DNA of 64,000 nucleotides, from assembly GCF_020907245.1 (NCBI RefSeq), contig NZ_JAJJWH010000009.1, positions 1 to 64,000 of the forward strand, in the 5' to 3' direction. The notes below the pieces were generated by a model. That model was not told where the DNA came from and searched no databases. It saw nothing but the letters and a program-made list of their open reading frames with translations. This stretch comes from Pontibacter harenae. Lineage in GTDB: Bacteria > Bacteroidota > Bacteroidia > Cytophagales > Hymenobacteraceae. Position 1 is the stretch's first letter, and every line of letters begins with the position of its first letter. Both the position numbers and the translations under genes were made by a program. Shown piece by piece: positions 9,287 to 18,694 of the stretch.

Positions 9287-10287
9287 CACATCCGTTCAGC
9301 ATTGCCTCGATCAGCGTTTCATCCAGGAGAATTGCAGCTTTTTACTTCTGCTTTAAATCTGCTTAAATAATAAGTACCTCTTCCGACTGTTCCTCGTTCA
9401 GCATGATTTGCTTTAGCCTCGGGCAATTCAGTTTAAAGTGGCGATATCTGCCTTGGGTGTCCTTCCAATTTACGCTCCTCATAGGCAATGATGCCAACCA
9501 ATGGCTCGAGCCGTGCCCTTGTTAGCTTCAGAAAACCCAAAAAATTGGGCAAGGCTACGAAGATAAGAAAGCAACATTGGGCTTACGGGCTCCTTTACGG
9601 CAACAAAAAGGCGCTAAATCCTATCAGAGTACTTGCCTTGAAATAATGGCTCACACCACCCTAGCACCAACTCTTGTTTGATTGTTATGTATTGCTTCCT
9701 CAGTATTTTGCAAACCTTTTATTAAGTGCAGGAGTATTGTGCATGCATAAAGATAGGACCTGTTTGCATGATTTATAGGCAGCTAAGCAAGAACGATGAG
9801 GTTTAGCATATTTTAGTATTTGTTAAACAATAGATATGACAATCGACAACCTTAACGAGAGCTACAATACAAGATCTGATTTAAACCTATGAAGAAGATT
9901 ACTATCCTGATGATAGGCAGAAATTGTTACCATCTGAACAAACGCAAACCATAAGTAATGAGCCGAAGAAATTTTTTAAAAATGTCAACAATAAAAAGCG
10001 AAAGTTTGTCCACTAATTATGTGTTCGCTGCTCTGTATTCTTATAGACTTGGCTAACAACAGCTACAGTTTGTTGTACCCGTAACGATGAAGCGAGCAAA
10101 GAACAGTTAAAACAGCTGAAAAAGCTGCATAAAAAACAGCTTCAGAGTATGAAATATTCAATCATACTTGTAATTTGGGAAATAAGAAAAGCTCAATCCT
10201 CAGGAGATTGAGAGAAAGATAAAGTCGATCACTACATTTACCTTAATAGCTACATAAGTCAATAACTAAAAACTCAAGCCCAAAATC
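9287..10287. other. About 1 kb of probably decayed DNA
   Basis: No intact gene is visible. Fragments look like former coding sequence. On the minus strand, 9360-9620 has stretches of plausible protein (such as TRARLEPLVGIIAYEERK) broken by stops. On the plus strand, 9958-10056 reads MSRRNFLKMSTIKSES and so on for 32 residues, opening like a twin-arginine leader, then stops. None of this is enough to name a gene. The leader of the MFS gene at 10288 lies at the right edge. Confidence 0.45.
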
Positions 10288-11547
10288 ATGAACGACAACA
10301 TTAACAAAAGTGCCTTGTTTTATGGGAGCTGCCTTGCACTCATCACTACAGGCTTTACCTTTTCTATCAGAGCAGGAATACTTCCTCAGTTAGGGACACA
10401 ATTTGGTCTGTCTGCTGAACAACTCGGCTTTATCAACTCCATGTGGTTTTTGGGCTTTCCTATTTCTATGGTTATCGGTGGCTTGGTTTACCACACAGTA
10501 GGCCCTAAAATTATCATGACAGTGGCCTTTATATGCCATACACTGGGAATATTATTAACCATTTATGCGGGGGGGTATACAACTTTACTTATTTCAACGC
10601 TATTTATTGGTATTGCAAACGGATGTACTGAAGCTGCCTGTAATCCAATGATTGCAGATATGTATTCAGGTTCCAAAATGAACAAAATGCTGAACAGATT
10701 CCACATGTGGTTTCCTGGAGGCATTTTGCTGGGTGCCCTTATCTCTAAGCTTATGTCCGATTTTGGATTTACCTGGCAAGGACAAATGTGGTTTATATTG
10801 GTGCCAGCCGTTGCCTACGCATTTCTATTTTTCGGAAAAAACTTCCCGAAACCACAAGTGGAAGGAGCTACCTCTCTTAGCTCAAACTTCAAAGCCATGC
10901 TAAGCCCTTTGTACATCTTCCTTATCGTGTGTATGGCTTTAACTGCCATCACGGAGTTTGGACCTGGCCAGTGGGTAGAAATTATTCTGGGTAGCAGCGG
11001 AGCAGATCCTATGCTAATCTTAGCCCTGACCGCTGGTTTAGTGGCCGTACTAAGATTCTTTGCAGGACCTGTAGTGGCATCACTTGGGCAGACAGGTGTT
11101 TTGCTCGGAGGTGCCGTATTTTCAGCAATAGGCATCTATATGTTTAGTACTGTAACTGGCTCTATGGCCTATGTGGCAGCTATTATTTTCGCTCTTGGGT
11201 ACGGCTATTTCTGGCCAGTTATGGTTGGGGCTGTAGCACAGCGCGTACCACTAAGCAGTGCCTTGGGTATGTCTATTATTGGTGCGGTAGGTATGTTTTC
11301 TTCTTCTATCTTCCAGCCTATTATCGGAAGCTGGATTGATGGTTCTATGTCAGAATACACAGCTCAGGGACTTACAGGCGAAGCCTTACAGCTAGCTGCA
11401 GGCCAAGAAACCTTACAAAAAATGATTGCTTTCCCTGCCATCCTGATTATACTGTTTTCTATTCTTTTCTTCTGGCAAAAAAGGTCGTCAAGCACAGTGG
11501 CAAAACCAGACCCAAAGAGAACTGCAGAATTAGCTGGAGAATATTAA
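10288..11547 (+). CDS. MFS transporter
   Basis: The 419-residue inner-membrane protein has 12 predicted helices in two bundles with a cytoplasmic loop near residues 185-205. The first half carries a GGLVYHTVGPK motif-A-like loop between helices 2 and 3. The second half includes IFALGYGYFWPVMVGAVAQRVP and GMSIIGAVGMFSSSIFQPIIG, features common in sugar-type MFS members of Bacteroidota; the substrate is not readable. It stands alone, with decayed DNA upstream and a strong terminator 44 bases after its stop. The start ATG at 10288 is the first in frame. Confidence 0.85.
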   Translation: MNDNINKSALFYGSCLALITTGFTFSIRAGILPQLGTQFGLSAEQLGFINSMWFLGFPISMVIGGLVYHTVGPKIIMTVAFICHTLGILLTIYAGGYTTLLISTLFIGIANGCTEAACNPMIADMYSGSKMNKMLNRFHMWFPGGILLGALISKLMSDFGFTWQGQMWFILVPAVAYAFLFFGKNFPKPQVEGATSLSSNFKAMLSPLYIFLIVCMALTAITEFGPGQWVEIILGSSGADPMLILALTAGLVAVLRFFAGPVVASLGQTGVLLGGAVFSAIGIYMFSTVTGSMAYVAAIIFALGYGYFWPVMVGAVAQRVPLSSALGMSIIGAVGMFSSSIFQPIIGSWIDGSMSEYTAQGLTGEALQLAAGQETLQKMIAFPAILIILFSILFFWQKRSSSTVAKPDPKRTAELAGEY

Positions 11548-11590
11548 TAGCTTACAGGTTGTATCACAGCCTGTTTAGCATAGCTTAAAA

Positions 11591-11626
11591 AGAAAGGGCC
11601 TCTCGTTATGGGAGGCCCTTTCTTTT
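11591..11626 (+). terminator. Intrinsic terminator of the MFS gene
   Basis: The stem AAAGGGCCTC / GAGGCCCTTT (10 bp) has a nine-base loop and is followed by CTTTT. It lies 44 bases downstream of the MFS stop. Confidence 0.85.
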
Positions 11627-11856
11627 GGTGTTAATTATCTATTTGGTTTTCAAGATTTACTGTTAAAGTCAACTATGATTTCACTCTTGTGAAGCAAGGC
11701 TGTTGGCTGCTACTTTTATTTGATGGGTTTCGCTTCTCTGTTTGATAATTTCAAGAATGTTCGTCTGAATATCACTCATAATCAGCTTACTCCATAGACC
11801 ACAGTATATTATCTACACGTGGTTGGTATATTTTAATCTTTGACAGTTGGCAGACG

Positions 11857-12636
11857 TTAATATACCTCCGTTACATCAACTTCACTTCTACTTATGAGCC
11901 ACTGCCCTGCTTTCCTAAGAAGTAGTTCATCTTCATGAACTAATCCTGGGCTGGAACGGCTTAGCACCTTATAGCCAACAGGCACGTGTGCCTCGACTGT
12001 CCACGAGGAGCCATCTACTTGTAGAGCCCACCGATAGGGTTTTATAGCCCAGAAGTTACCTGTTGTAAGTATCTTCTTAAACTCATAAAACTGTTTCAAT
12101 GAGATTACCTTATCTGATTTCTCAAGGGCTCCAGTCTGCTTGTCTATTCTTGTCGTGTGGAGGATCGCCTGGTTATCCTGCTTGTACAACTCGAAAATAT
12201 AATCATCGTGGAAAGCCCTAGTCCAGACAAACCGATAGGTTTCTTTGCCTGTGTAAAAGTTGTTCAGTACAGGGCTGTTGGCTTTCAGCAAGAGTTCTGA
12301 GAGGGAGTTGACTGTAGAAGAATCAACCTTAATCTCATGATAGAGCCCTACCCTACTGGCTGGAATCTTACTCAAGCCTTTTTCAGTGTCATATGGGGCT
12401 TCGGCAATAATGCGCCCATAGGGGCTAAATCCCCTGAAATCGTCATAGTTGAAGTAAGCCACTGGCTTTAGCGGTATTCCCTGCTCGTTTAATAAACCCT
12501 GCTGATTTTTATACTTAGAGCCCAGATACAGGTTGTTTTCAATAGGATGCACTACTTGCCGTTCAGACAGTTGAATAACTGACGAGCAACCAAAAGACCT
12601 CAACAGCAAGACAGTTAAGTAGTTTGATATTTTCAT
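11857..12636 (-). CDS. Putative lipoprotein, unknown function
   Basis: The 259-residue protein starts at the ATG at 12636; an in-frame earlier ATG at 12678 is possible, but the leader MKISNYLTVLLLRSFGC begins here. A Cys follows the short hydrophobic segment (RSFGC-S), suggesting a lipobox, though the R and F make it non-ideal. The rest is soluble with no domain I recognise; aromatic-rich strands (YRFVWTRAFHDDYIFELY) suggest a beta fold. No partner gene is evident: an AT-rich gene of unknown role lies 89 bases upstream on the same strand. Confidence 0.6.
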   Translation of the reverse strand: MKISNYLTVLLLRSFGCSSVIQLSERQVVHPIENNLYLGSKYKNQQGLLNEQGIPLKPVAYFNYDDFRGFSPYGRIIAEAPYDTEKGLSKIPASRVGLYHEIKVDSSTVNSLSELLLKANSPVLNNFYTGKETYRFVWTRAFHDDYIFELYKQDNQAILHTTRIDKQTGALEKSDKVISLKQFYEFKKILTTGNFWAIKPYRWALQVDGSSWTVEAHVPVGYKVLSRSSPGLVHEDELLLRKAGQWLISRSEVDVTEVY

Positions 12637-12725
12637 AGTGCTTCTTTTTATGAAGTTATGATTTAAAATGGATGCCAACGTTCTTGTGTAGACGATGAGT
12701 AAGGCCGTCGGCAGAAGTGTAATGT

Positions 12726-13376
12726 TTACACGTGGTTTGCTGTTGTATTTTTTAAGCCATATTTATATAAATCTTTTCCAAATCTAGTTGGATAAATGTC
12801 GGAAGACCATACACTCATTCTTATTGCCAAACCTGAGGATTCCAGATTTGATTCTGCAGTAGTTTCTTCTTCATTGTATTGTTGAACTTCCTTTCCCTCT
12901 GTAGTGTCAATTTTGGGTATTACAGATAAATTAGGAATATCAACTTTTTCAAGACAATCGGAAAGTTGTAAAAAGTACTCCCAATTAAAAGAACCATTGA
13001 TGTATGCAGAAAATAAATTTGAATAAATTATAATTTTATTCTCGTTTTTAAAATCGTCGATGTATTCAATTAATGTTTCTGTTACTTTAATCCTGTACTT
13101 TTTGTCGTCTTGAATCTTATTTCTAAATTCCTCTCGCTTTGTTTCATCAATATCTTGTGATTCAAAAGCCTGTAAAAATTTTATAAACTTTTTTGTAAAG
13201 ATTTTATCTCTAAGATTCATAAAACCTTTATAAGTAGTTATAATCTCTCCCAGATAAGGAACAGAATCAAAAATTCCTGAATCAAATATTTCAATAAAAT
13301 CCATATTCCCTAAACCGATTCTTTTAAGTTGATTTCTATTTGTTAAGGAAAGCCCAAAGTTATCTATATTTTCCAT
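12726..13376 (-). CDS. AT-rich gene of unknown function, possibly acquired
   Basis: The 216-residue soluble protein is rich in K, I, N, D and E. The early part reads DSVPYLGEIITTYKGFMNLRD, then IFTKKFIKFLQAFESQDIDE, then a charged helical region (ETLIEYIDDFKNENK, SNLFSAYINGSFNWEYFLQL). The tail GLAIRMSVWSSD..YPTRFGKDLYKY resembles a small winged-helix-like end. I recall similar uncharacterised proteins (central IFxKKL.KFL and ILxxLFxAYIxGxIxxxxF segments) in accessory and defence-rich regions, but I cannot name a family. Codon use is clearly more AT-rich than the neighbours, which suggests horizontal acquisition. No integrase or att repeat is visible. The ATG at 13376 is the only sensible start. 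Confidence 0.65.
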   Translation of the reverse strand: MENIDNFGLSLTNRNQLKRIGLGNMDFIEIFDSGIFDSVPYLGEIITTYKGFMNLRDKIFTKKFIKFLQAFESQDIDETKREEFRNKIQDDKKYRIKVTETLIEYIDDFKNENKIIIYSNLFSAYINGSFNWEYFLQLSDCLEKVDIPNLSVIPKIDTTEGKEVQQYNEEETTAESNLESSGLAIRMSVWSSDIYPTRFGKDLYKYGLKNTTANHV

Positions 13377-13899
13377 TGGATTATTTATTGTTTAATATAA
13401 CAGCTAACTAAGATACTAACGGCAACATCAGGTTATCTGCATTCTGTTATGTATGTAACCTAAACCTGTCTTTTATGTGCAGATTTGCGGCCTGATTCAG
13501 TTAAAAGAGCACTGCGTAAGTATACCGGTTGCCTTGTCTAAGATATAAATTTTACTAGATAATCATAAACTAATATCAAATCATTACTTGATGTAGTTTT
13601 TTAGATTGATTAAAGTAGCTATGTTATTTTATTCAGATCAAACACAAAATCGATTTCAACACCTATTTAGGCACCAAAAAAAATTAAGTTGCCTTGGCTT
13701 TCATTAATTCTTGCCCTTGGTAGCGAACGAATCTATAAATTTCGTAATATAGCCTCTTGGCTCAGAAACTTTATCTTTAATATTGATTAAACTTAGCAGC
13801 AAAATTTACCCCAGTGAAAGAGCAAACGTCTTGTGCATGCTTAGCTGCAGCTGGTTAAATAACGTACACGAAAATCAATCCTTAAAAATTAAATAATAA
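13377..13899. other. AT-rich intergenic stretch
   Basis: About 520 bases lie between the divergent genes at 13376 (minus) and 13900 (plus). No gene or clear repeat is visible. Composition is AT-rich like the adjacent unknown gene, so the acquired segment may extend here. Both promoters should be in it, but I see no good TTTG/TAnnTTTG pair. Confidence 0.5.
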
Positions 13900-14817
13900 A
13901 TGGCTTCAGGACTTCTGGCTTTATTGGATGATGTGTCTGCCCTAGTGAAAGTTAGTGCGGCCAGTCTGGATGATGTTCCAGCGCAAGTAACAAAAACAAC
14001 GGGTAAAGTATCTGGTATTGTTATAGATGACACGGCAGTTACGCCTAAATATGTGGTGGGTTTAGATCCCTCACGCGAGCTTTCAATCATCTTTCAGATC
14101 GCTAAAAAATCACTTATAAATAAGGTACTAATCCTTAGCCCAGCAGCACTACTGCTGGGCTTCTTTGCACCCTGGGCAATTGGTCCTATTTTGATGCTGG
14201 GCGGAGCATATTTATGCTTTGAGGGCTATGAAAAAGTTCACTCCATGTTCAGTAAGCATCATGCAGAGGCTGAGCATAGTAAAGGTGAGAAAGTAAAAAT
14301 AATTACGCCCGAAGAACTGGAGAAAACAAGAGTAAAAGGTGCAGTGCGAACGGACTTGATTCTTTCTGCTGAAATTGTTGCCATTACTTATGCCACAGTA
14401 GCTGAGCAAAACCTGGTAAACCAAATTGCCGTGATGCTGTGCGTGGCTATTTTTATTACAATAGCTGTGTATGGCTTTGTCGGCCTCATTGTAAAAGCTG
14501 ACGACGTGGGCACACATATGGCAAAAGAAAATCATCACCCACAGGTTCGCAAAATTGGCCGAGGTATTGTGAAAATAATGCCTGGTTTTTTAAAAATCCT
14601 CAGCTACATCGGAACAGCAGCTATGTTATGGGTGGGGGCAGAAATTATCGCTCACGGCATTCCTTTTACCAGCCATGCGCTGGATAACTTAGAACATTCT
14701 ATGGCTGATATGCCTGCCGTTGCTTGGTTTGTAAAGGCCCTACTCTGTGGCATAGGCGGATTGATTTTAGGCGGCATCATTGAGAAAATAGTATCCTTGG
14801 TTCGCAAAGCATTTTAG
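13900..14817 (+). CDS. DUF808 (YedI-type) inner-membrane protein
   Basis: The 305-residue protein matches the DUF808 family: N-terminus ASGLLALLDDVSALVK, then SLDDVPAQ, DDTAVTPKYVVG and DPSRELSIIFQIAKKSLINK. These are near-diagnostic segments preceding about six membrane helices (from residue 75 to 300). A charged central loop (about 105-150) carries KITPEELEK-type sequence. Family members are around 300 residues and their function is unknown. It is a single gene with its own terminator at 14860-14895. Confidence 0.92.
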   Translation: MASGLLALLDDVSALVKVSAASLDDVPAQVTKTTGKVSGIVIDDTAVTPKYVVGLDPSRELSIIFQIAKKSLINKVLILSPAALLLGFFAPWAIGPILMLGGAYLCFEGYEKVHSMFSKHHAEAEHSKGEKVKIITPEELEKTRVKGAVRTDLILSAEIVAITYATVAEQNLVNQIAVMLCVAIFITIAVYGFVGLIVKADDVGTHMAKENHHPQVRKIGRGIVKIMPGFLKILSYIGTAAMLWVGAEIIAHGIPFTSHALDNLEHSMADMPAVAWFVKALLCGIGGLILGGIIEKIVSLVRKAF

Positions 14818-14859
14818 TTTCCGAACGACAGGAACTATGTTCCATTTGATAAAAAGTTT

Positions 14860-14895
14860 AACGTACTATAGCTTTTGTTGTAGTACGTTTTTTTG
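14860..14895 (+). terminator. Intrinsic terminator of the DUF808 gene
   Basis: The stem AACGTACTA / TAGTACGTT (9 bp, loop of about 12) is followed by a run of seven T. Confidence 0.85.
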
Positions 14896-15028
14896 TTCGT
14901 TTAATCTGAGACAGCATCACATCCTAAATACCTAAAACCAAAACCATTGTTTAAGCTAGCATTCTGTGGGAGTGGTGGGAAATTTACGCTATTCCTGTTA
15001 TCTTTCTATTTCACTGAAATTTAGCCCC

Positions 15029-16180
15029 ATGACCATTGAAATCCTTTTGAAGTATCTTTTTACCGTTCTTTTAATCTTTTCTTTTTCTGCCATTAGCTAT
15101 GGCCAGGTAGAGAAAGCCGAAGCAGACTTACAGAACATCATAAAAGAGCTTGAAATTGTGGGGCTCTCCGTTGCTGTAGTGAAGAACAACAACATCATTT
15201 ACACCAATTCTTTTGGCTTGAAAGATATTGAAAGCAACACGCCTCTTTCAGACAAAGATATTTTCAGGATAGCTTCCATATCCAAGTCATTTTCCGTTAC
15301 CTCCATCATGCAGCTTGTTGAGGCAGGGAAACTGTCACTTAACGATGATTTCAGCGATCTAGTAGGCTTCAAGGTCCGAAATCCTAAGTTTCCAGAAACT
15401 GTCATTACGCTTAAAATGGCCCTCTCCCACACGTCCAGTTTAAACGACAGCGAAGGTTACTTTAACTTAGATGTGATTAATCCAGCTAAGAATCCGAATT
15501 GGGCAAACTGCTACAACGACTATGAGCCAGGAAAGGGATATGACTATTGCAACCTGGCTTTTAATATGGTTGGAGCCACCATAGAAAAGTTATCAGGCGA
15601 GCGCTTCGATAGGTATGTAAAACATCATATTCTAAACCCTCTGGGATTTTATGGTGGATACTGTGTCGACTCTTTAGACGCTAGCCTCTTCACCACTTTA
15701 TATGAGTATAAAGCTTCTACTAAAGAATTCACTCCGTCACCATCGGCTTACGCGCCGCGCCGCGAAGAAATAAAGAACTACGTGATGGGCTATAGTACGC
15801 CTATTTTTTCACCTACAGGTGGCATGAAGACTTCCGCTACCGATTTGGCAAAGTACATGATGATGCACATGAACCAGGGTAAGTATAAGGGTACCAGAAT
15901 CATCTCGAAGAAAAGCGCTAAGTTGATGCAAACAAAAGCGGCAGAAAATGGCTATGCCCTCGCTATTATGAACGCTGATGATGTGATACCAGGAATGACT
16001 TTAAGAGGCCATACTGGTTCAGCTTATGGCCTTAACAGCGCCATGTTTTTTCACCCGAAAGAGAAGTTTGGAATTGTAGTGCTAACAAGCGGCAGCAATG
16101 CTCCTGAGACTGCGGAGCATAACAAAGTGGTTGTACAAACTGTCAACAGCTTGTATGACAATTTCATAAAAAAAGAGTAG
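15029..16180 (+). CDS. Secreted serine hydrolase, class C beta-lactamase/PBP4-like family
   Basis: The mature part follows a signal peptide (LFTVLLIFSFSAISYGQ). The active-site motifs of the serine beta-lactamase/transpeptidase fold are in order: S83-I-S-K86 (nucleophile and base), Y173-C-N175, and H328-T-G330 in place of KTG, as is usual in the esterase/D-aminopeptidase-like branch. At about 383 residues the length fits the catalytic domain without a C-terminal extension. I infer a periplasmic peptidase or esterase; true beta-lactamase activity is not supported by HTG. I chose the ATG at 15029 because it begins the signal peptide; the frame opens earlier at 14966 with no leader-like sequence. 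Confidence 0.85.
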   Translation: MTIEILLKYLFTVLLIFSFSAISYGQVEKAEADLQNIIKELEIVGLSVAVVKNNNIIYTNSFGLKDIESNTPLSDKDIFRIASISKSFSVTSIMQLVEAGKLSLNDDFSDLVGFKVRNPKFPETVITLKMALSHTSSLNDSEGYFNLDVINPAKNPNWANCYNDYEPGKGYDYCNLAFNMVGATIEKLSGERFDRYVKHHILNPLGFYGGYCVDSLDASLFTTLYEYKASTKEFTPSPSAYAPRREEIKNYVMGYSTPIFSPTGGMKTSATDLAKYMMMHMNQGKYKGTRIISKKSAKLMQTKAAENGYALAIMNADDVIPGMTLRGHTGSAYGLNSAMFFHPKEKFGIVVLTSGSNAPETAEHNKVVVQTVNSLYDNFIKKE

Positions 16181-16185
16181 AAACA

Positions 16186-16218
16186 AAAAAAGCCTTACGA
16201 CGGTTCGTAAGGCTTTTT
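16186..16218. terminator. Bidirectional terminator between serine hydrolase and cold-shock gene
   Basis: The stem AAAAGCCTTACGA / TCGTAAGGCTTTT (13 bp, perfect, loop CGGT) has an A run on the left and a T run on the right. It can serve both convergent genes. Confidence 0.9.
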
Positions 16219-16240
16219 CCAATGACTTTTATGTTTAAGA

Positions 16241-16432
16241 CTAAGCGCGTTGTACGTTAACGGCATTAAGTCCTTTTCTTCCCTCTTGAAGATCATAAGT
16301 TACTTCGTCATTTTCTTTGATTTCGTGTACCAAACCTGATACGTGTACGAAGTACTCTTGACCTGTGTTTTCGTCTTTTATAAAACCAAAACCTTTCTCG
16401 TCATTAAAAAATTTTACTGTTCCTTTATTCAT
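16241..16432 (-). CDS. CspA-family cold-shock protein
   Basis: The 63-residue single OB-fold nucleic-acid chaperone carries RNP1 (K13-GFGFI) and RNP2 (YFVHVS, 27-32). It begins MNKGTVKFFN, as in typical Csp proteins. It binds single-stranded RNA/DNA and melts structure at low temperature. The 285 bases upstream hold no other gene and could include a long structured leader typical of csp genes, but I could not confirm a cold box. The shared terminator at 16186-16218 ends it. Confidence 0.95.
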   Translation of the reverse strand: MNKGTVKFFNDEKGFGFIKDENTGQEYFVHVSGLVHEIKENDEVTYDLQEGRKGLNAVNVQRA

Positions 16433-16717
16433 GATGCATTATTGTTATAGTCTTTATACACTGTTTGGGGCTTATAGGTTCAGATTATTTATCAACATTA
16501 TCTAAATATTTTCAAAACAACTCCCACAACAGTATTAAAGCGGCTTTTGTTGATGACAAATGTAGCAGAAAAAGATTTATCCATCACTAAGCTTGGCAGA
16601 AAGTATGCTCGAAAGCTTATCTAGCAGCCTTTACACGCTGAATTTCAGAGTCAAATTCTCACGTTTATTTAGGTTACCAATACACAAAGATCCTTTTACA
16701 CAATAGAAAACCTATAC

Positions 16718-17785
16718 TTAACGCTTCTCCTGAAGGATGTGGTGTGCAGTGGCCAAACCACTATACACAGCGCCATCCATGTACCCACCAAAAACAGGCG
16801 ATGTCTCGGTACCTGCCAAAAGTAACTTGCCATTCATAAGGGGCTTCGCATACAAGGGGTGGCCACTATTTTGATGCGGCATTATATACTTCCCGTAATC
16901 TGCAAAAGTATATGCTTCCTCTTTCCACAACCTTTCGGTATAAGAAAGATAAGAAGCTGCTTCATCTCCTAATAGCCTTGTCAGCTGCTCAATTACCTTT
17001 TGCTCTCGCTCCTCTTTAGCCATATTGGAGGCATCGGCGGATAGGAATCCTATCAGGGCAAAACGGCTACCTTCATAATTACTATGGTCATGTACTTCTA
17101 TGGCAGGGCCTGCGTGGCTAAATACGTTTCCAGAAAAGCCAATCTGTCTCCAGAAGGGGCGTTCATATTCTACTGCAAACTTTATAGCATCTCCCATCCA
17201 GGTGTGGGTATTTTCCATTACGCTTTTAACTTCATCAGCAATAGGCGGATTAAAGGCTATTTTCTGAGATAACAACAGGAAAGGCGGAATCGTGGTTACT
17301 AAATAGCGGCAAGTCAAGCGTTCTCCTTTAGCAGTATTAATTTCTATAACATCATCTAGTTCTGAAACACTAATGATGGGTGAGTTAAGAATAATGTTTT
17401 CAGTTCCTATCTGCTGAGCTAACGCATCTGTCAGTTTTGAGGTGCCGCCTGCAACTCTGTAGGATGCTTCCTCTGAATCAGGAATCTGAAATAGCTGCGC
17501 CTCCTCCGATGCATCGGTTTCAAAAATGCCTATTCCCTTTTGAAACTGTTTGTAGATCGGGAGCTCCAGTTCTTTTAGCAGGCGCATGAGGTACGTATGT
17601 TTATCAGCGAACCAGGTTGCTCCCATTTCAACAGGAGTAGCATTGCCTGCAGCTTGTACGGTATCTATTCTGCCTCCCCACCTATTTCTTGCCTCCACTA
17701 TAAGAGCGTCTACTCCATTGCTTTTTAGAAAGTATGCTGTGGCCAATCCACTTAAACCTGCACCAACTATAATTACCTCTTGCAT
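16718..17785 (-). CDS. Flavin-containing amine oxidase family protein
   Basis: The 355-residue protein has an N-terminal FAD-binding Rossmann motif (IIVGAGLSGLATAYFL), the GGR motif (NRWGGRI, around 35-41) and the C-terminal FAD motif LLLAGTETSPVFGGYMDGAV. These are hallmarks of the monoamine oxidase/polyamine oxidase group. It is shorter than eukaryotic MAO (about 520) but normal for compact bacterial members. There is no signal peptide, so it is probably cytoplasmic. The substrate is unknown. A TACCTTTG box at 17825-17832 (minus strand) sits 40 bases before the ATG. Confidence 0.88.
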   Translation of the reverse strand: MQEVIIVGAGLSGLATAYFLKSNGVDALIVEARNRWGGRIDTVQAAGNATPVEMGATWFADKHTYLMRLLKELELPIYKQFQKGIGIFETDASEEAQLFQIPDSEEASYRVAGGTSKLTDALAQQIGTENIILNSPIISVSELDDVIEINTAKGERLTCRYLVTTIPPFLLLSQKIAFNPPIADEVKSVMENTHTWMGDAIKFAVEYERPFWRQIGFSGNVFSHAGPAIEVHDHSNYEGSRFALIGFLSADASNMAKEEREQKVIEQLTRLLGDEAASYLSYTERLWKEEAYTFADYGKYIMPHQNSGHPLYAKPLMNGKLLLAGTETSPVFGGYMDGAVYSGLATAHHILQEKR

Positions 17786-17824
17786 ATCGTAAATAAGAAC
17801 TTGCTACATTTTGAATTCTGCAGA

Positions 17825-17832
17825 CAAAGGTA
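17825..17832 (-). promoter_or_regulatory. Candidate -7 box for the amine oxidase gene
   Basis: On the minus strand this reads TACCTTTG, matching TAnnTTTG, 40 bases upstream of the ATG at 17785. No clean -33 box is seen. Confidence 0.45.
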
Positions 17833-18160
17833 ATACTCTAAAAGTTCTGCTGAAGCGACTATCAACGTGGCAGCAGCTTTATACTGCTAAAAGTGTACGA
17901 CCAACTTTTGATCAGCTAATTAAAAAGGATATTCTGCTAAATGAAAGTACTGAAGTAGCTTTTGACTCCAACTATATACTATACCAACAAAAGGCGCTTT
18001 CTGCCCTGCTGTAGATGAGTGATTAGGTCTGGCAGAAGGTTTAGTAGCAAAAAGATTAAGCTGTGTCGTTTTGTAGATTACGCAGTGCGAAGTTATTCTC
18101 TTAAATTTAGTGTTCAAAAGCCTCGTTGCGTAGTTTGCAGCAGTATAGATCACATAACCT
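17833..18160. other. Intergenic stretch between divergent genes
   Basis: About 330 bases hold no supported gene. An open frame from TTG 17811 to 18014 (67 residues) crosses the amine oxidase promoter and has no recognisable features; I do not call it. Confidence 0.5.
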
Positions 18161-18619
18161 ATGGAAGAAGCACAGCATTTACGCTCTAAAGAAACTATAA
18201 AGCACTTGTACGATAAAATACTTCCTGCCCTGGCAGAACGCATCAATACCAACTTGGAAGCAGTAACTCCGCTGTTTCATGACTTTAAGCTGGAAAGGAT
18301 GTTAGATACCTGGACGAGCGACCCACAGGCAGAACCAGACGTGGAAATCAGCATGGAGAACGGAAATGTGCAGCTTTTAGGCCTAAAGCTGCGACTGGAA
18401 GGATTTCAAAGAGCAGGTGTACAAGCGTTCGATATTTCAAAAGACCTTGTCTTCAAACTGGAGCGCCACAGCTATGAGGTAAAACCCGACAAGCAAAATG
18501 TCTGGCTGACGAAGCAATACCTACAACCTTGGCCAGCAGACGAACTGGAGGAAATAGCAGAAAAATGGTGCGAGCAACTGATTGATAACATCACTGAGAA
18601 ACTGCAAAACCTGAGCTAG
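18161..18619 (+). CDS. Conserved-looking protein of unknown function
   Basis: The 152-residue soluble acidic protein has no signal peptide or membrane segment. The N-terminal third is helical (RSKETIKHLYDKILPALAER); the middle has beta-like segments (DVEISMENGNVQLLGLKLRL) with balanced codon use like its neighbours, and the C-terminus is helical (ELEEIAEKWCEQLIDNI). I recognise no domain. It is convergent with the pirin gene (75-base gap). The ATG at 18161 is the first in frame. Confidence 0.7.
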   Translation: MEEAQHLRSKETIKHLYDKILPALAERINTNLEAVTPLFHDFKLERMLDTWTSDPQAEPDVEISMENGNVQLLGLKLRLEGFQRAGVQAFDISKDLVFKLERHSYEVKPDKQNVWLTKQYLQPWPADELEEIAEKWCEQLIDNITEKLQNLS

Positions 18620-18694
18620 CAGTTTTATACTTGAAGCTGCAAAAACATAAGGGAAAGAAGCTTTTCTATAGAATTAACTTCTGCAAGCTCTAGC

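Noticed and set aside
17811-18014. 67-residue open frame starting with TTG
   Set aside because: It overlaps the amine oxidase promoter box and shows no recognisable features.
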